Source: Hofstenia miamia | Lineage: Eukaryota > Xenacoelomorpha > Acoela > Hofsteniidae | Reading direction: 5' to 3' | Assembly (NCBI GenBank): GCA_900660155.1 | Contig: CABFPE010000005.1 | Location: 3,964,524-4,028,523 of the forward strand | Length of the DNA stretch: 64,000 nt | In this document: piece by piece, positions 24,965-35,830 of the stretch | Position numbering within the stretch: position 1 is the stretch's first letter | Layout of the letters: each line of letters starts with the position of its first letter | Notes under the pieces: generated by a model | Databases searched by the model: none | The model's input: the letters and a program-made list of their open reading frames with translations, nothing else | What the model was told of the DNA's origin: nothing | Made by a program: the position numbers and the translations under genes

Positions 24965-25650
24965 GAACAAACTGGGTGAAGAAGCATATAGACAGAAGAG
25001 TAGAAGTAAGTGATAAGTGTAGGCTATGTAAGAAAGAGGCGGAGACAGTAGATCATCTGATAGCAGGCTGTGAGAAGTTGGCACAGAATGAGTATAAGAT
25101 CAGGCATGACAAGGTGGGAAGAATGGTGCATTGGAGTTTGAGCAGGCAGCATGGGTTAGAAGCAGGAGACAAGTGGTATGAGCACAAGCCACAGGGCGTC
25201 ATAGAAAATGAGAAGGTTAAGATACTGTGGGACTTCAACATACAGACGAGCAAAGTGATAGAAGCACGGAGGCCAGACATAGTAGTGGTAGACAAAGAGA
25301 AAAGATTAGGAACAGTGATAGACATAGCAGTACCAAAGGACAGGAATGTAGAAAGCAAGGAGAAAGAGAAGATAGACAAGTACAGAGAGTTGGCAGAGGA
25401 AATAGAAAAGCTGTGGAAGTTAAAGAAAGTTGAAGTAGTCCCGGTAGTTGTAGGAGCACTAGGAGCAGTGAGTAAGAAGCATACGAGATACTTGGAGGAG
25501 TTGGGAGTACCAAAGTGGGGAGGAGCAGTAGCACAGAAGGCAGCATTGTTAGGAACAGCTAGAGTCCTGAGGAAAGCTCTCAGACTCCCTGGGAACTGGT
25601 GAGTTCCCCGAGCTGAGAGGGATACCAGCATGAAGCTGTGATGTGCAAGG
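24965..25650 (+). mobile_element. 5'-truncated R4/Dong-like non-LTR retrotransposon (C-terminal endonuclease region)
   Basis: The open frame to 25602 encodes the C-terminal part of a LINE polyprotein with a restriction-like endonuclease. A CCHC zinc motif CRLCKKEAETVDHLIAGC (CX2C X8 H X4 C) lies at about 25018-25071. It is followed by RHDKVGRMVHW, then RRPDIVVVD...VIDIAVP, the PD..D core of the PD-(D/E)XK nuclease, KEKEKIDKY, and VEVVPVVVGALG. The reverse transcriptase is missing, as expected for 5' truncation. After a stop, a 48-bp 3' UTR leads straight into ATAATAAT. Dong elements are known to insert in TAA repeats, and the flanks here fit. The remaining frame is intact, suggesting a fairly recent insertion. 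R2 or NeSL relatives are the alternative. Confidence 0.85.
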
Positions 25651-25660
25651 ATAATAATAT

Positions 25661-28408
25661 AAAGAAAAAACCTTTTTCGAACTGTTATATCATTATTAAG
25701 CTTTTTTAAAATAATAATTTAAAAATATTGATGTTTATAAGAACGAATTGTTCTGCTAATACATCATTAGACATTAGTTCTATGCTTTGCACATACATAT
25801 ATTGTCTCTGCTAAATTCAGTATATAGGAGGATAGCATTGACTGTGGAATATGCATAGTCCTTTTCTTTAATACGTGTACGCAAAAATAGTTTTCCTGAT
25901 TTTTTGCCAATCTTTGACTGCCGGAAGGGGCATGTGCCTCTCTGTGCTCCTCCTTTACCTGTGCCTACGTGAAGTGCAGGTACAATCATTTAAAATTATA
26001 TGAAAGTCGCTTACTTTGGTTAGTAGTAAAAAAAAGCTACTCAGAAACCAAAGTAAATTTTCAACACAACTCTAAATTTGACGAAAGATGTGTCGTTTCT
26101 TTGTTTTTCAACAGGTTGTTATTTAAATCACTTGTAAATGCACTGTTTAAAATGAATATGTATTTTAAATACTCACAAACTTGTTGATAAAACGCATACA
26201 CTCGTTAAATTAACTCAAGTACAATTGAACATTCTTAGTTTATTAGTTGTTCTTGACAAAATGGTTTTCTTGTGGCTTTATATAGTTTTATATTTTAGAT
26301 CATCAGAGGATACTAAAATTTTTTCATTAACCAATATCAAATACACATTTAGGAACTTAAATCAATATTTTAAAATTTGCTAAACACTGTTTTACTACTG
26401 TATATGCAGGGTTGGCATGTTTTATACAGGACCTGTTTAAAGCATGTTTTATACACTGTTTAAAACAACTGTTTTTTGAAATGTTTTTTTAAATGTTTTT
26501 TTCAAGTTTATATAGAACTTTATGGAAAGTTTGGAAAATAATTTTTGGTTTGCTATTATACGTGTTTTCAGCAAAGTTTTATTACATTGAGGTGAGCAAA
26601 AAAACATTGTTTTAAACGTTTAAAAAGTTTTTTTTGTAAAAAATACACTGTAGTTTAAACAATATACCCTTTATTTGGTATTAAAGAATTGAAAAAACCA
26701 TCGAAGGAAATGAATAACATAAAAAGTTGCAATTTATAATTAGCATGAAGAAGTTATATAATATAAGTTAATTTACGTCTTAATATATATATTACATTTA
26801 AGACTGATAGAAAGATTTGACAACCTTTACATTACTGAATTTGAGTCCCATATTTAGCGAACAGAGAAAACGTAAATGATTGACTAAATAATGAAATTAC
26901 AAATACGCAGAATTTGAACATATTTTAAAATATTTGCAAATTATTTACTCTCAAGCTTCCAAGTTTTGGTTTTTTTTTGTTTATACTCTAGCGCCTAAAT
27001 ATTTAAGAAGATATTTTACTTTAGTAAATTTTTTTGTCTAAAATTAGGTAGAGAATGCTGAAAATTCTTAAACACGATTATATACTATCTACGATATAAG
27101 TAAAATATTATTTGTTTATTTTAGTGAAAAATTTATAAAAAATAAATGGAGACTTTTTCATTAAAATTCTTATTAAAAAGGTATTCATTTTTCAAGATGA
27201 TGTTTTAATTAATGGTACTGTCAAGGTCAATGATTCAGCATTTTTTATCCCTGAAGTCTTAATTTAAAAAAATTTGATTAATCATGTTGTTCTAGGTAGT
27301 AGCGTAATGTTGGTAGAGATTTTTCGAACTAAAGGGTAATTTAGATTATGCATCTCTTAAAAAATTAATGGGAGATCAATGTTAGGAAATTATAGGCATA
27401 AATACCGTTCACCCAAAAAGCTTCATTTTTGATCTGTAATTCTTTTTTCATGTTCTATAATATAGTCAAATGTTACCCTGACAAGATTTTTACTTTTAAT
27501 TTAAGCATTTTCAGCATTTAGTTTATTAAACGATTTATTTTTTAATGTCCACATGACACCCTAAAATATCTATTTTTAGAGTGTTATCAAAATTTAGTGC
27601 TGTATTGGATGCCATTTTTCAAAGATAGTAAAAAATTTAAATTTGAAATTGAAAACTGAATTAGAAGGGCATTCTTGTGTTATATATTCTTACATTTGCG
27701 TTATTGAGTATACAAAATGTGGCATAATTTGATAACTTTCGTTTGCCTTGATGTTCTAAATGTTAAATTTACTATTAATATTGTAAAAACTATATGTAAT
27801 TTTTGTTATTTTGTATGTGAAGATTTGTTGAAAGCAATGACCTCCTCTTAGAATCATATTATTGGAATTAATTAGTAAATGCTGTTTTATAAATGCATTG
27901 GAAAGGAGGGCAGTGTTCAATTAAGGAATATGTGTACCAAATGTACAATAAAAGAGAAATAATTTTAGCGATAAAATTGACATTTTGTAAATTTGTGAAA
28001 TTGTTTAATTGTTGTCGTCTTCCCTCGCTAAATGTCGGCATTTGCAGTATCTCTCCAACTCTACTTTGGAGATATTCCGGTGGCGGGTTGCGCTGGCTTT
28101 ATAAAAATGCTAATTGACTGAATTTCGCGCACTTCTTAACTTTGAGTTTTTTCAACACCCACTTTTAGTGTTCGCTACTTACCTGGATTTTGTTTACCCT
28201 TTCCAGTTTTTCCAAGTGCTTGGGTATTAAAGGGCAATTTTACCCCATAACATCTCAAACATGCATTAGTATTTGATGATTCATGCAGAAACTCAAGTTC
28301 TCACTTTTGGCTAATGCCCCCAAAACTTCATTTTAATGTCAGAACCTTTATATATTTTTTCCACTTGTTATGTTAACTGTGGCTGATCTTTTGTTACCTA
28401 ACTTCATC
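25661..28408. other. AT-rich DNA with a TTTAAACA-rich repeat
   Basis: At about 26411-26680 a GGTTGGCATGTTTTATACA start and repeated TGTTTAAA/GTTTTAAAC motifs suggest a MITE-like repeat without clear ends. No genes recognised. Confidence 0.4.
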
Positions 28409-28792
28409 AAAGTTTAGAAAGTGTCAATAAATTTAAATTTTTCTATTTTCAGACAATTTTCATGCCTCGGTGACTCCTGACCTGAATCTAGATTGAAGCT
28501 TTTTGAGGCTTGTTGTAATACAACGTAATATTATATTAGAGATTGAAGGCAAATTAAAACTTTAATCAATAGAAATTCAACATTTATTTGAGAAATGATT
28601 TTTTTTAATTGTGGTTTTATTAATCGTTTAAATCATTTTTTCTTGTAAAATATCAATAAATAATAATATTCATGGCCCAAAANAAAGTTTAGAAAGTGTC
28701 AATAAATTTAAATTTTTCTATTTTCAGACAATTTTCATGCCTCGGTGACTCCTGACCTGAATCAATAAATAATAATATTCATGGCCCAAAAA
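28409..28792. repeat. Duplicated segment around an n, two haplotypes placed in series
   Basis: The 80 bp at 28409-28488 are repeated identically at 28684-28763. The 28 bp at 28655-28682 follow directly in the second copy (28764-28791). The second copy lacks the 166 bp at 28489-28654. The n at 28683 separates the copies. This is best read as two alleles, with and without a 166-bp segment flanked by an ATC microhomology, joined by the assembler. Confidence 0.75.
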
Positions 28793-31784
28793 TCCAAATT
28801 TCAAAAAATATACATACATCATTGAATAGCAAGAAAAAAACCAGATGGAATTTTAAAATTTCTTCATGCGAAAAAAATCTGTAGGCTTTATTACTAAAAA
28901 TATTTGATGTTTTGTATATTATTTTGCGTAGAAATGAATTTGGAAATTACTTCCTAGTAAAATTAACCTTCAAAAACTATTCATTTGCTAAATAATGTGT
29001 GTTTGCTAACATCTGTAGTTATGTTTGCAAAAGATCATGATATTTTATTAAAACGAGATCATATTATGTTGATATAATTATGAGTCGTCGCTGCATATCT
29101 GTCTCTTTATAAACACGTTTCAATCAAAAGATAATCTGTGAAAGTCTAATATATATTTCCTACCCGAAACATACACGAAAATTTTAAATTTAATGTTATT
29201 TTAACCCATCACATAAATATCTATTTTCTGTTAAAATCCAAAATATTTTGGACACTGCTATTTTTTACACATTATACTTGTACATGTGCAAATAACTTTC
29301 TTACAATTCATTAGAATTTCAACACGTTTATCAGTTAATTATTAAATTTTCTCTATTTCGAATTTCCTCATTGAACCCGACTTTAATTATCAACAACATA
29401 AAGCAGATATCTCGAGCTTCTAGATGTAAAATTGGCAAATTTTTTACGAAATTAGCTTATTACCCATATTATTAAAACCTGATGTCAAAACCATTTAATA
29501 CAGTAGAAACTGCAAAAAGCAGCTTTTAATAAATTGATATTTCATATCGTTTCAAAAGAATAACTTATTTTCCAAATTTAGCCGATTTAAGTTTCAATTT
29601 TAGTTCAATAAATGGGTGCTCCACCCCTATGTTTTCGCTCCTGGTTATATTTGATCCCTAATATACTGTTACAAAAGTTTGCTTGTTTTTGTAACAGCGT
29701 GCTGTAGGAAAGATATCAAAAGTATAAGAGAGGCTTTGCTATGGTATTTTTCGCATGGCGACGTGATAGTAGGCGCCTCTTTGACAATATTTTATGTTGA
29801 AAACGCTGACCTGTTTTCACAGTTGAACAAAGGCTAATAATTAATTATATTTGGTTTTAATTATATATTGGCTTGCTTTGTTAATTTTAAATGCACATTT
29901 TACAATTTTGGAACATAGATGCATATCTGAGAATTAAATTATTATTCAGTTTAAGCGAGTTTTTATTTTTATTACGCACTTTCCAACGCCTAGTGGCCAA
30001 CCACCCTAGCTCATATTTGCTACGCCTCTTTCTAAAACAGTTCTATTTTAACTGTCATGAAGGAAGAACTAAATCATAATGATTTTATTACATTTTAATT
30101 AATTAATTGATGTATATTGAGAATAGAATGAGTGGCTCACAAACGAATTTTTGTTGTTTGAGCTAAGCATTTTAAAATGGAAATTCTAAAAAATAGTCTG
30201 AAATTTTGATTCTGATCTACTTTAAATTTTTTTTCAGTTTTTTAAAAATGCAATAGTCAAAGCCTGAATTAAATTTTCCATAAATTTTCTGCTTTGTTTA
30301 TACAAACTCGATAACTATGTTAATAAAATTTGTTTAGGTTTATTTTTCTACATTCATTTAATTTGCACTAACATTTTCATTGCAGTTAAATCCGACATAT
30401 TTTTTTTATCATAATTGGCATTTTCTATTAAAACAGTTGTTCGTTGTTCTTTCATATTAACATGTAATTTTACGAATTTGTAAAGTTTTGGTGTGCTATG
30501 CATATAGCAATTTACCAAGTTTGATGTTAAAAAATTTCGTTTGAAACTTTTGCCATTTTGGAGTATTAATTTGATGTTTATGCAACCAAACTGATGTAAT
30601 AAGTTTGAGTTCACAATATTAAAAAATGGACTCTGAAACTTGTGAGATGTAGATGTATTGTGTAACCATGTTTTGAATTCTAAAATGTTTATGTAAGTCC
30701 ATGTATTGACTTTATTATTTTCGATCTAATAGATTTAAATTAACACATTATTATTTAGATTTTCATTTTATATATTTAACTGTCACGTCAATTGATGGAC
30801 ATTTTGGCAGCGATGTATTTATGTCTGTGCCTGTTGCAACACTCATTTTATTCTATTTCAAACTTTTCGCATAGAACAGAAAATATAACCTCCATCCAAA
30901 AGTTTTAATCAAATACAACGTTTATTGTGCAATATTTTCTGATAAGCAAAATATAACAGGAGTTTTGGCTAGATGTAGTAAAGTTTGTTACCCTGAAAAT
31001 TGGAAGACATTAGCCTTATTAAAAATTCTTTTTTAACTAAATCACAACAAGTTGCTAAAATTTGTGTAATAGAGCAAAAGTTCATAATTTTGAATGCGTG
31101 ATTAACGTTTTGTCAGATTTGGTTTTGTTGCTTGTTAGCCCCCTGCTTGTGTCTAGATAAGAAGAAATCTATTTGATTCCTCGTTGTTTCTTAATTAATG
31201 TTTTACATTAAAATTATTCTAAGTTTTCATAATCCTTAAAACTTATTTCATTAGACGTTTTGGAACTTGATAGAATAATATTTGCTTCATTTCACTTTTA
31301 AGTATTTTTCATTACTCAACAATAAGCCATAATAATGCTTTTGATCCAAATTCACAGTAAGCCATGTATAACTTAATTAGAAATGTGTCGTTGAAGAAGC
31401 GCAAATACAGCCCCTGTACATAAACTTAGGGAGTCCTATCTGTAGTTAAACTAGTGTAAATATTTTCATTACAATTCAGTATAACTTTAGAAAGATTTGT
31501 TTCAACACTTCTTTGAAAAGATATGTGGATGTATATGTATATTTGATATTTAAGTATGTTTTATAGGATAGGTTTAGTAGATTTTTTTATTGTTTTTGTG
31601 TGTATTATTATAAATTGTATTGGGAATTCTCCATATGTGTTTTTGATGAAAACGTGTTTTAATAGAAAACGTGTAGCTTTGTAAAAAGTTTAGAAAAAAT
31701 ATTTATTTTATTTGAGGTTATAAAACTTTCATCTCGATGCAAAATACACATTTCTCCTCGAGCGGAAATTAATTTCTGTATCCT
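28793..31784. other. AT-rich DNA without recognised features
   Basis: Several open frames under 90 codons (for example 29891-30079 plus, 30354-30614 minus) lack family resemblance and are taken as chance. Confidence 0.5.
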
Positions 31785-32000
31785 CCATTGGTCGTCAAAT
31801 GTAATATTTTTCGATTGCGTAACAAACAACGCCCAGGTACTAATTACAATTTAGGTAAACAACGCCTTCTCAGACCATTCGGGCGTTTACAACCACTTGA
31901 CTGCCATAAAAATGGCAATTCGTTAAAGTTCAGTGGTTGATTTATTTGACCTTGGCGGCTAATTGTTTCCTAGCCTCGTTCCTTTGTTAGATGCAATTTT
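31785..32000. promoter_or_regulatory. Candidate enhancer A (Fox, NK2 and FTZ-F1/ERR-like sites)
   Basis: An island of complex, less AT-rich sequence in an otherwise monotonous desert, with no open reading frame. It contains GTAAACAA (31855-31862, forkhead type), CCACTTGA (31893-31900, NK2/TTF-1 type), TGACCTTGG (31947-31955, reverse of the FTZ-F1/ERR half-site CCAAGGTCA) and TAATTA. It lies about 10.4 kb beyond the 3' end of nkx2.1, the only gene nearby. Sequence conservation has not been tested. Confidence 0.28.
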
Positions 32001-33139
32001 TGACCCAATTGAATAGTGGAAAAAGGCATGGGACTCTACAATTTCTCACCCACGAATTCTAATAATTTTTAGGATTGTTGAAAATTTTATTTGATTGTTT
32101 ATCGGAGAAAATAACTAAAATTTTCCATTGAAACATACTCTAAAGAGAAATTATAGATTGCTAGTTCACTTTCCTAACTATGAAAAATATAAAATATCTA
32201 GGTATTTACTGGTAAAATCTTAATCCTAACTTTCCAAATTTAGTGGTTTTATGAAGTTATTAAATGGATTTTTAAATGCTAAAGCAATGGTGTATAAATT
32301 CAGCAATTTAACTACCACCAACGTGTTTTGGGTTTTGTAAATTTTTAAAACATCTTAAAAAATTTTTTAGTTGTCTTTCGATTTTTCCTAGTTTTTTGAA
32401 GATATTGTTATGTTATTGATCATCATCTAAGTATCAGTATTTTTTGAATTGTTAGATAGAAAACAAATTGTTGTTACATAGATTCTATCTTTATCAAAAA
32501 AATATTATTGATAAAACATTTAAATTTCCAGCTATAAACTAGACTTCAATACATTGTATCGCCTTGATAAAATCTAAGTCTTTCGCCTTTTTAATTAGCT
32601 CCGAAAATATAATGTTACCTAATTTTATTGAAACACATCTTTTAATTTTTTTGTAATTTATAATATTTAATTAACTCTATATGCATTTTTAATGGGCTTA
32701 AATTGAGCTTTAAAATGCAAAGAAACTCAGTTTCGTCATACGATTTCTTCAAGTTCTGATTCTACCTAGTTTTTAAGGTTTCTTGCTTCATCAAAATGAT
32801 ACTTAAACATAATAGATTCTATGACTGATTAGACAGTCGTAAAATTATAATATATTTCTGTGAACGCTACAGAATAACATTTCATTTGTAATGGCATTTC
32901 GCTGAAAATGGATATAGTGTAAATTAACCTTTTTAAATGTTTTCTATTTTCTCTCCACAATTTGCCATTAGCTAGGTCTCTCTAATTTATTAAAAGTGTG
33001 GGGTTTATTCTGTCAATTCATTTTTATTGTTCTCTAAATTTAAATAATTTTTAATATTTACATGTGACCGCTAGAATTTTTAAAAATATACCAGTTTAAA
33101 TCATTTTTATTTCGATTATTGTGTATGCTTATGCAGTTG

Positions 33140-33350
33140 TACCAAAATTATCACTCTGGTCTCCCTGGTACTGCTTAATTGATTTAAGATTCACTAATTG
33201 CTTGGAAAACGTCGTTGGAGGCGTCTCAGTTTTCAAGTAGACATCACTTTCATTTGATTAGTTAACGTCCTGGAAGTTTGCAAAATTGACTTCAGGTCAA
33301 CAACGACTTTGTATTTACAAGGCACTAAACCAAGCAGTTATCAGTGTGCA
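33140..33350. promoter_or_regulatory. Candidate enhancer B
   Basis: A second non-coding island richer in G and C than its flanks. It contains the palindrome TTGACTTCAGGTCAA (33286-33300), which includes AGGTCA and TTGAC arms, followed by the forkhead-like GTATTTAC (33311-33318) and several TAAT/ATTA homeodomain cores. It has no open frame and no transposon hallmark. A MITE remnant starts about 80 bp further on. Confidence 0.22.
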
Positions 33351-33424
33351 TAATTTCATAATAATTATATTTTCTTATCGCTACAATTGTTAAATGTATA
33401 GGTGTGAAGTTAAATACAATATCG

Positions 33425-33596
33425 ATTTTTCGTAAAAAATTGAAAAATTTAAAATCTAGGATCGTGAAATGCATTTTTTAGGGTCTATTTTCTCAATATT
33501 TTAAAAAATTTTCGCGGGGCTTCGCCCCGCATTGGGGAATGATGATGATGTCCCCCCCCCGTCAGAAAATCCTGGGTACGCCCCTGCACGCTCATT
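33425..33596. mobile_element. MITE fragment, right end of the family also at 58.3 kb
   Basis: Shares with 58360-58430 the block TTCGTAAAAAATT...TTTAGGGTCTATTTTCTC. It ends, after a CGGGGCTTCGCCCCG hairpin and a C10 tract followed by GTCAG, in GGGTACGCCCCTGCAC; reverse-complemented this resembles the CAGTGGCGTACACGCAGGGG end of the 58-kb copy. The left half is missing. Confidence 0.6.
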
Positions 33597-33599
33597 ATG

Positions 33600-35399
33600 G
33601 GATTCTTCAAGAATTCTCTTTAAAAAACTCTTAAACTTCTAGGTATTTTTAATAGATATTTAAGGAGAATCACTTGCGAAACAAATTGTAATTCAAAATG
33701 AAGACTTTATTTTTTTATGAAGATATTATTTCAATAAATGATGCATTAGTAAATCCAAATTTTTCGGGCTTTGTATAAATAACTTTATTGTTGATGTACA
33801 TGCACAAAAATTTCAAAATCACAGTATGCGTACTGTTTTTTTAAGGAATCATTTAAAAAATTTTGAGCCAAGATTGTGAGTAGTAACCAGTGCTGCCACT
33901 GAGGAGGCCTCCAAATGGCAATAATACTTTTTATTCTATAAAAATAGAAATAAAGCTTATTTAAACAATTTTAAACAAATTGGGGTCCCGAGTAATTGAA
34001 TAAATATAGCAAAAAATCGAGGCCCATAATTAGAAAAAGTATCTTTAACATTTAATTTTAGACAATTTTGAAGGCCCAGTATTTATGCAGGTACAAAAAT
34101 TTAGTAAAAAATATCTATTATGCACTAAAACGGTTATTGAAAATTCAATACATAAAATTCGTAGATGTGGAGTGGGGGTCTCGTATTGACATCTCGCACC
34201 GTGCCTCAAATTTAAAAAAATGCCACTGGTCGAAATAACTTCCTTACTGATTCTTAAATTTCTATGATGCATTTCATTTGTTAAGTTTGCGATCTGAGTT
34301 GTCTACATATAAAATAAAGAGGTTAGGACGATGTTTTGTAATTTCGTGCAAGAAAAAATTATAATTTTGGGATGTCTTCTACTTAGAATGAATTTGTTGA
34401 GATTGTAGAAATAGCGCATCTGTAAATCTTAAAAAGACAATTATTATAAATATACAAATAGTCATGTCTTCTATGGATGCCTGTTCTTATATTTTATGTA
34501 TTTATATAATTCAATTATTTTTTTTCAAACTTCTAACCGTCTCATCTGTGGTTAAGGTAAATTTTGTGTTTTCGAAAATTCTATAAGTAATATAAGTAAG
34601 ACTTATAATAAAGCACAACTGATATTGTTATTTTAACTTGATTTATGGCATTATTATACTAACTAGTTATCCCGAAATTTATTGTTTAGCTTTAAACAAT
34701 TCATTTTTTAAGTAAGTCATTAATAAATATTGATATATATATATTTTCAATACATAGAAATTCATTGGTAAGAACGTAAACTCATGAAATTAACTTAATT
34801 TTTCTTGATTTCAGTTATTATATTTGAAATACATTTGGTTTATTTAGATATATACAAAAAGCACCACTTATACATGCATTTATGAAGAAATATTGAAGTT
34901 AAATTATTGCTGAATTCTAGTATGTTTACATGCAATTGAATACATAAATTTATATGTATTTAAATATTTTCTGAGTAATTAATTGTAGGCCTCCATGTTT
35001 GGTTGCATTCTGTTGGATTGGTTTGTCAACGTACTAATAGGATTCCCAGAATGGCTCCTAATATGTATTCATTTTTTCATTCTACTACAATTTGCCAATC
35101 AACAGAAAGCGTAATCCACGTGTGAAAAGCACCCCTTTTCTTTGCGTGGCTCTTCTATTATATAACCTCTTTAAAATATTAGTTTCAAAAACTGGTGATT
35201 ACAGTATAAAGACATAATGACCCAAATGAAGAACTGGAGAGGATAATGGAGTATTTGAAAACATAAGCTATGAAAAAATACCGGCATAGTTTTTAAGTGA
35301 AAAGTGTGCTTCAAGGTTTCTTCCATCCCTATTCATGTCAAAGACATTCCTGTGTCAAATAAATAATACGGTTGTGAATTAACAGTTATTTTTTCATTG
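33600..35399. other. AT-rich DNA with a possible degraded element
   Basis: CCAGTGCTGCCACTGAGGAG at 33889 and an inverted CCACTGG end at about 34226 may bound an old hAT-like element, but no target duplication is visible. Otherwise nothing recognised. Confidence 0.35.
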
Positions 35400-35830
35400 C
35401 TTAATTGCTATCTTTGATAAAATCAACTGAAGATCTCACCCAATTGATAGGGAGTCACAATAACATGTTTAGGGCGGGGAGAGGCCTCAATTAATGCCAA
35501 GTGACGGAAGTGCTTAATTATGTCCGCTCCAGTGGGTATTTTGGCCTGCCTGCAGCGCATAGGGTCTCTGATAAAAGCATTAGATTAATACGCTTTGCTA
35601 GCGAAATTTATTTTTCCTAATCGCTAGTAAATTATAGGGCGCGAAGATGGTCTTTTCCCCAGATAGCCGCCTTATCAAATTGGTTAATTGAGCCAAGGTG
35701 TGAAAATCAATTACCTTTAACCGTGGCCATTGGAAAAGATTACAAAAACCAATCCAATTCTTCTGTTTTTGACAGATTTGTCACCCAGTTTTATTCGCAT
35801 TTCTTCGCTTTTGACACAGTGCCTTCACTA
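35400..35830. promoter_or_regulatory. Candidate enhancer C (TCF, NK2, T-box and TALE-like sites)
   Basis: The largest complex non-coding island in the window. Motifs include CTTTGAT (35412-35418, TCF/LEF), CCAAGTG (35497-35503, NK2 core), AGGTGTGA (35696-35703, a perfect T-box half-site) and TGACAGATTTGTCA (35770-35783), an inverted pair of TGACA cores of the TALE-homeodomain (Meis/TGIF) type. Several CAATTA/TTAATTG cores are interspersed. No ORF or repeat structure explains it. Enhancer function for nkx2.1 is inference from location. Confidence 0.32.

Noticed and set aside
24878..25631. Leu/Ser-rich open frames antisense to the Dong-like ORF
   Set aside because: Shadow frames of the sense retrotransposon ORF, which has clear domain motifs.
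33889..34226. hAT-like element bounded by CCAGTG and CACTGG
   Set aside because: Ends match only loosely and no target duplication is visible; kept only as a remark in the gap description.
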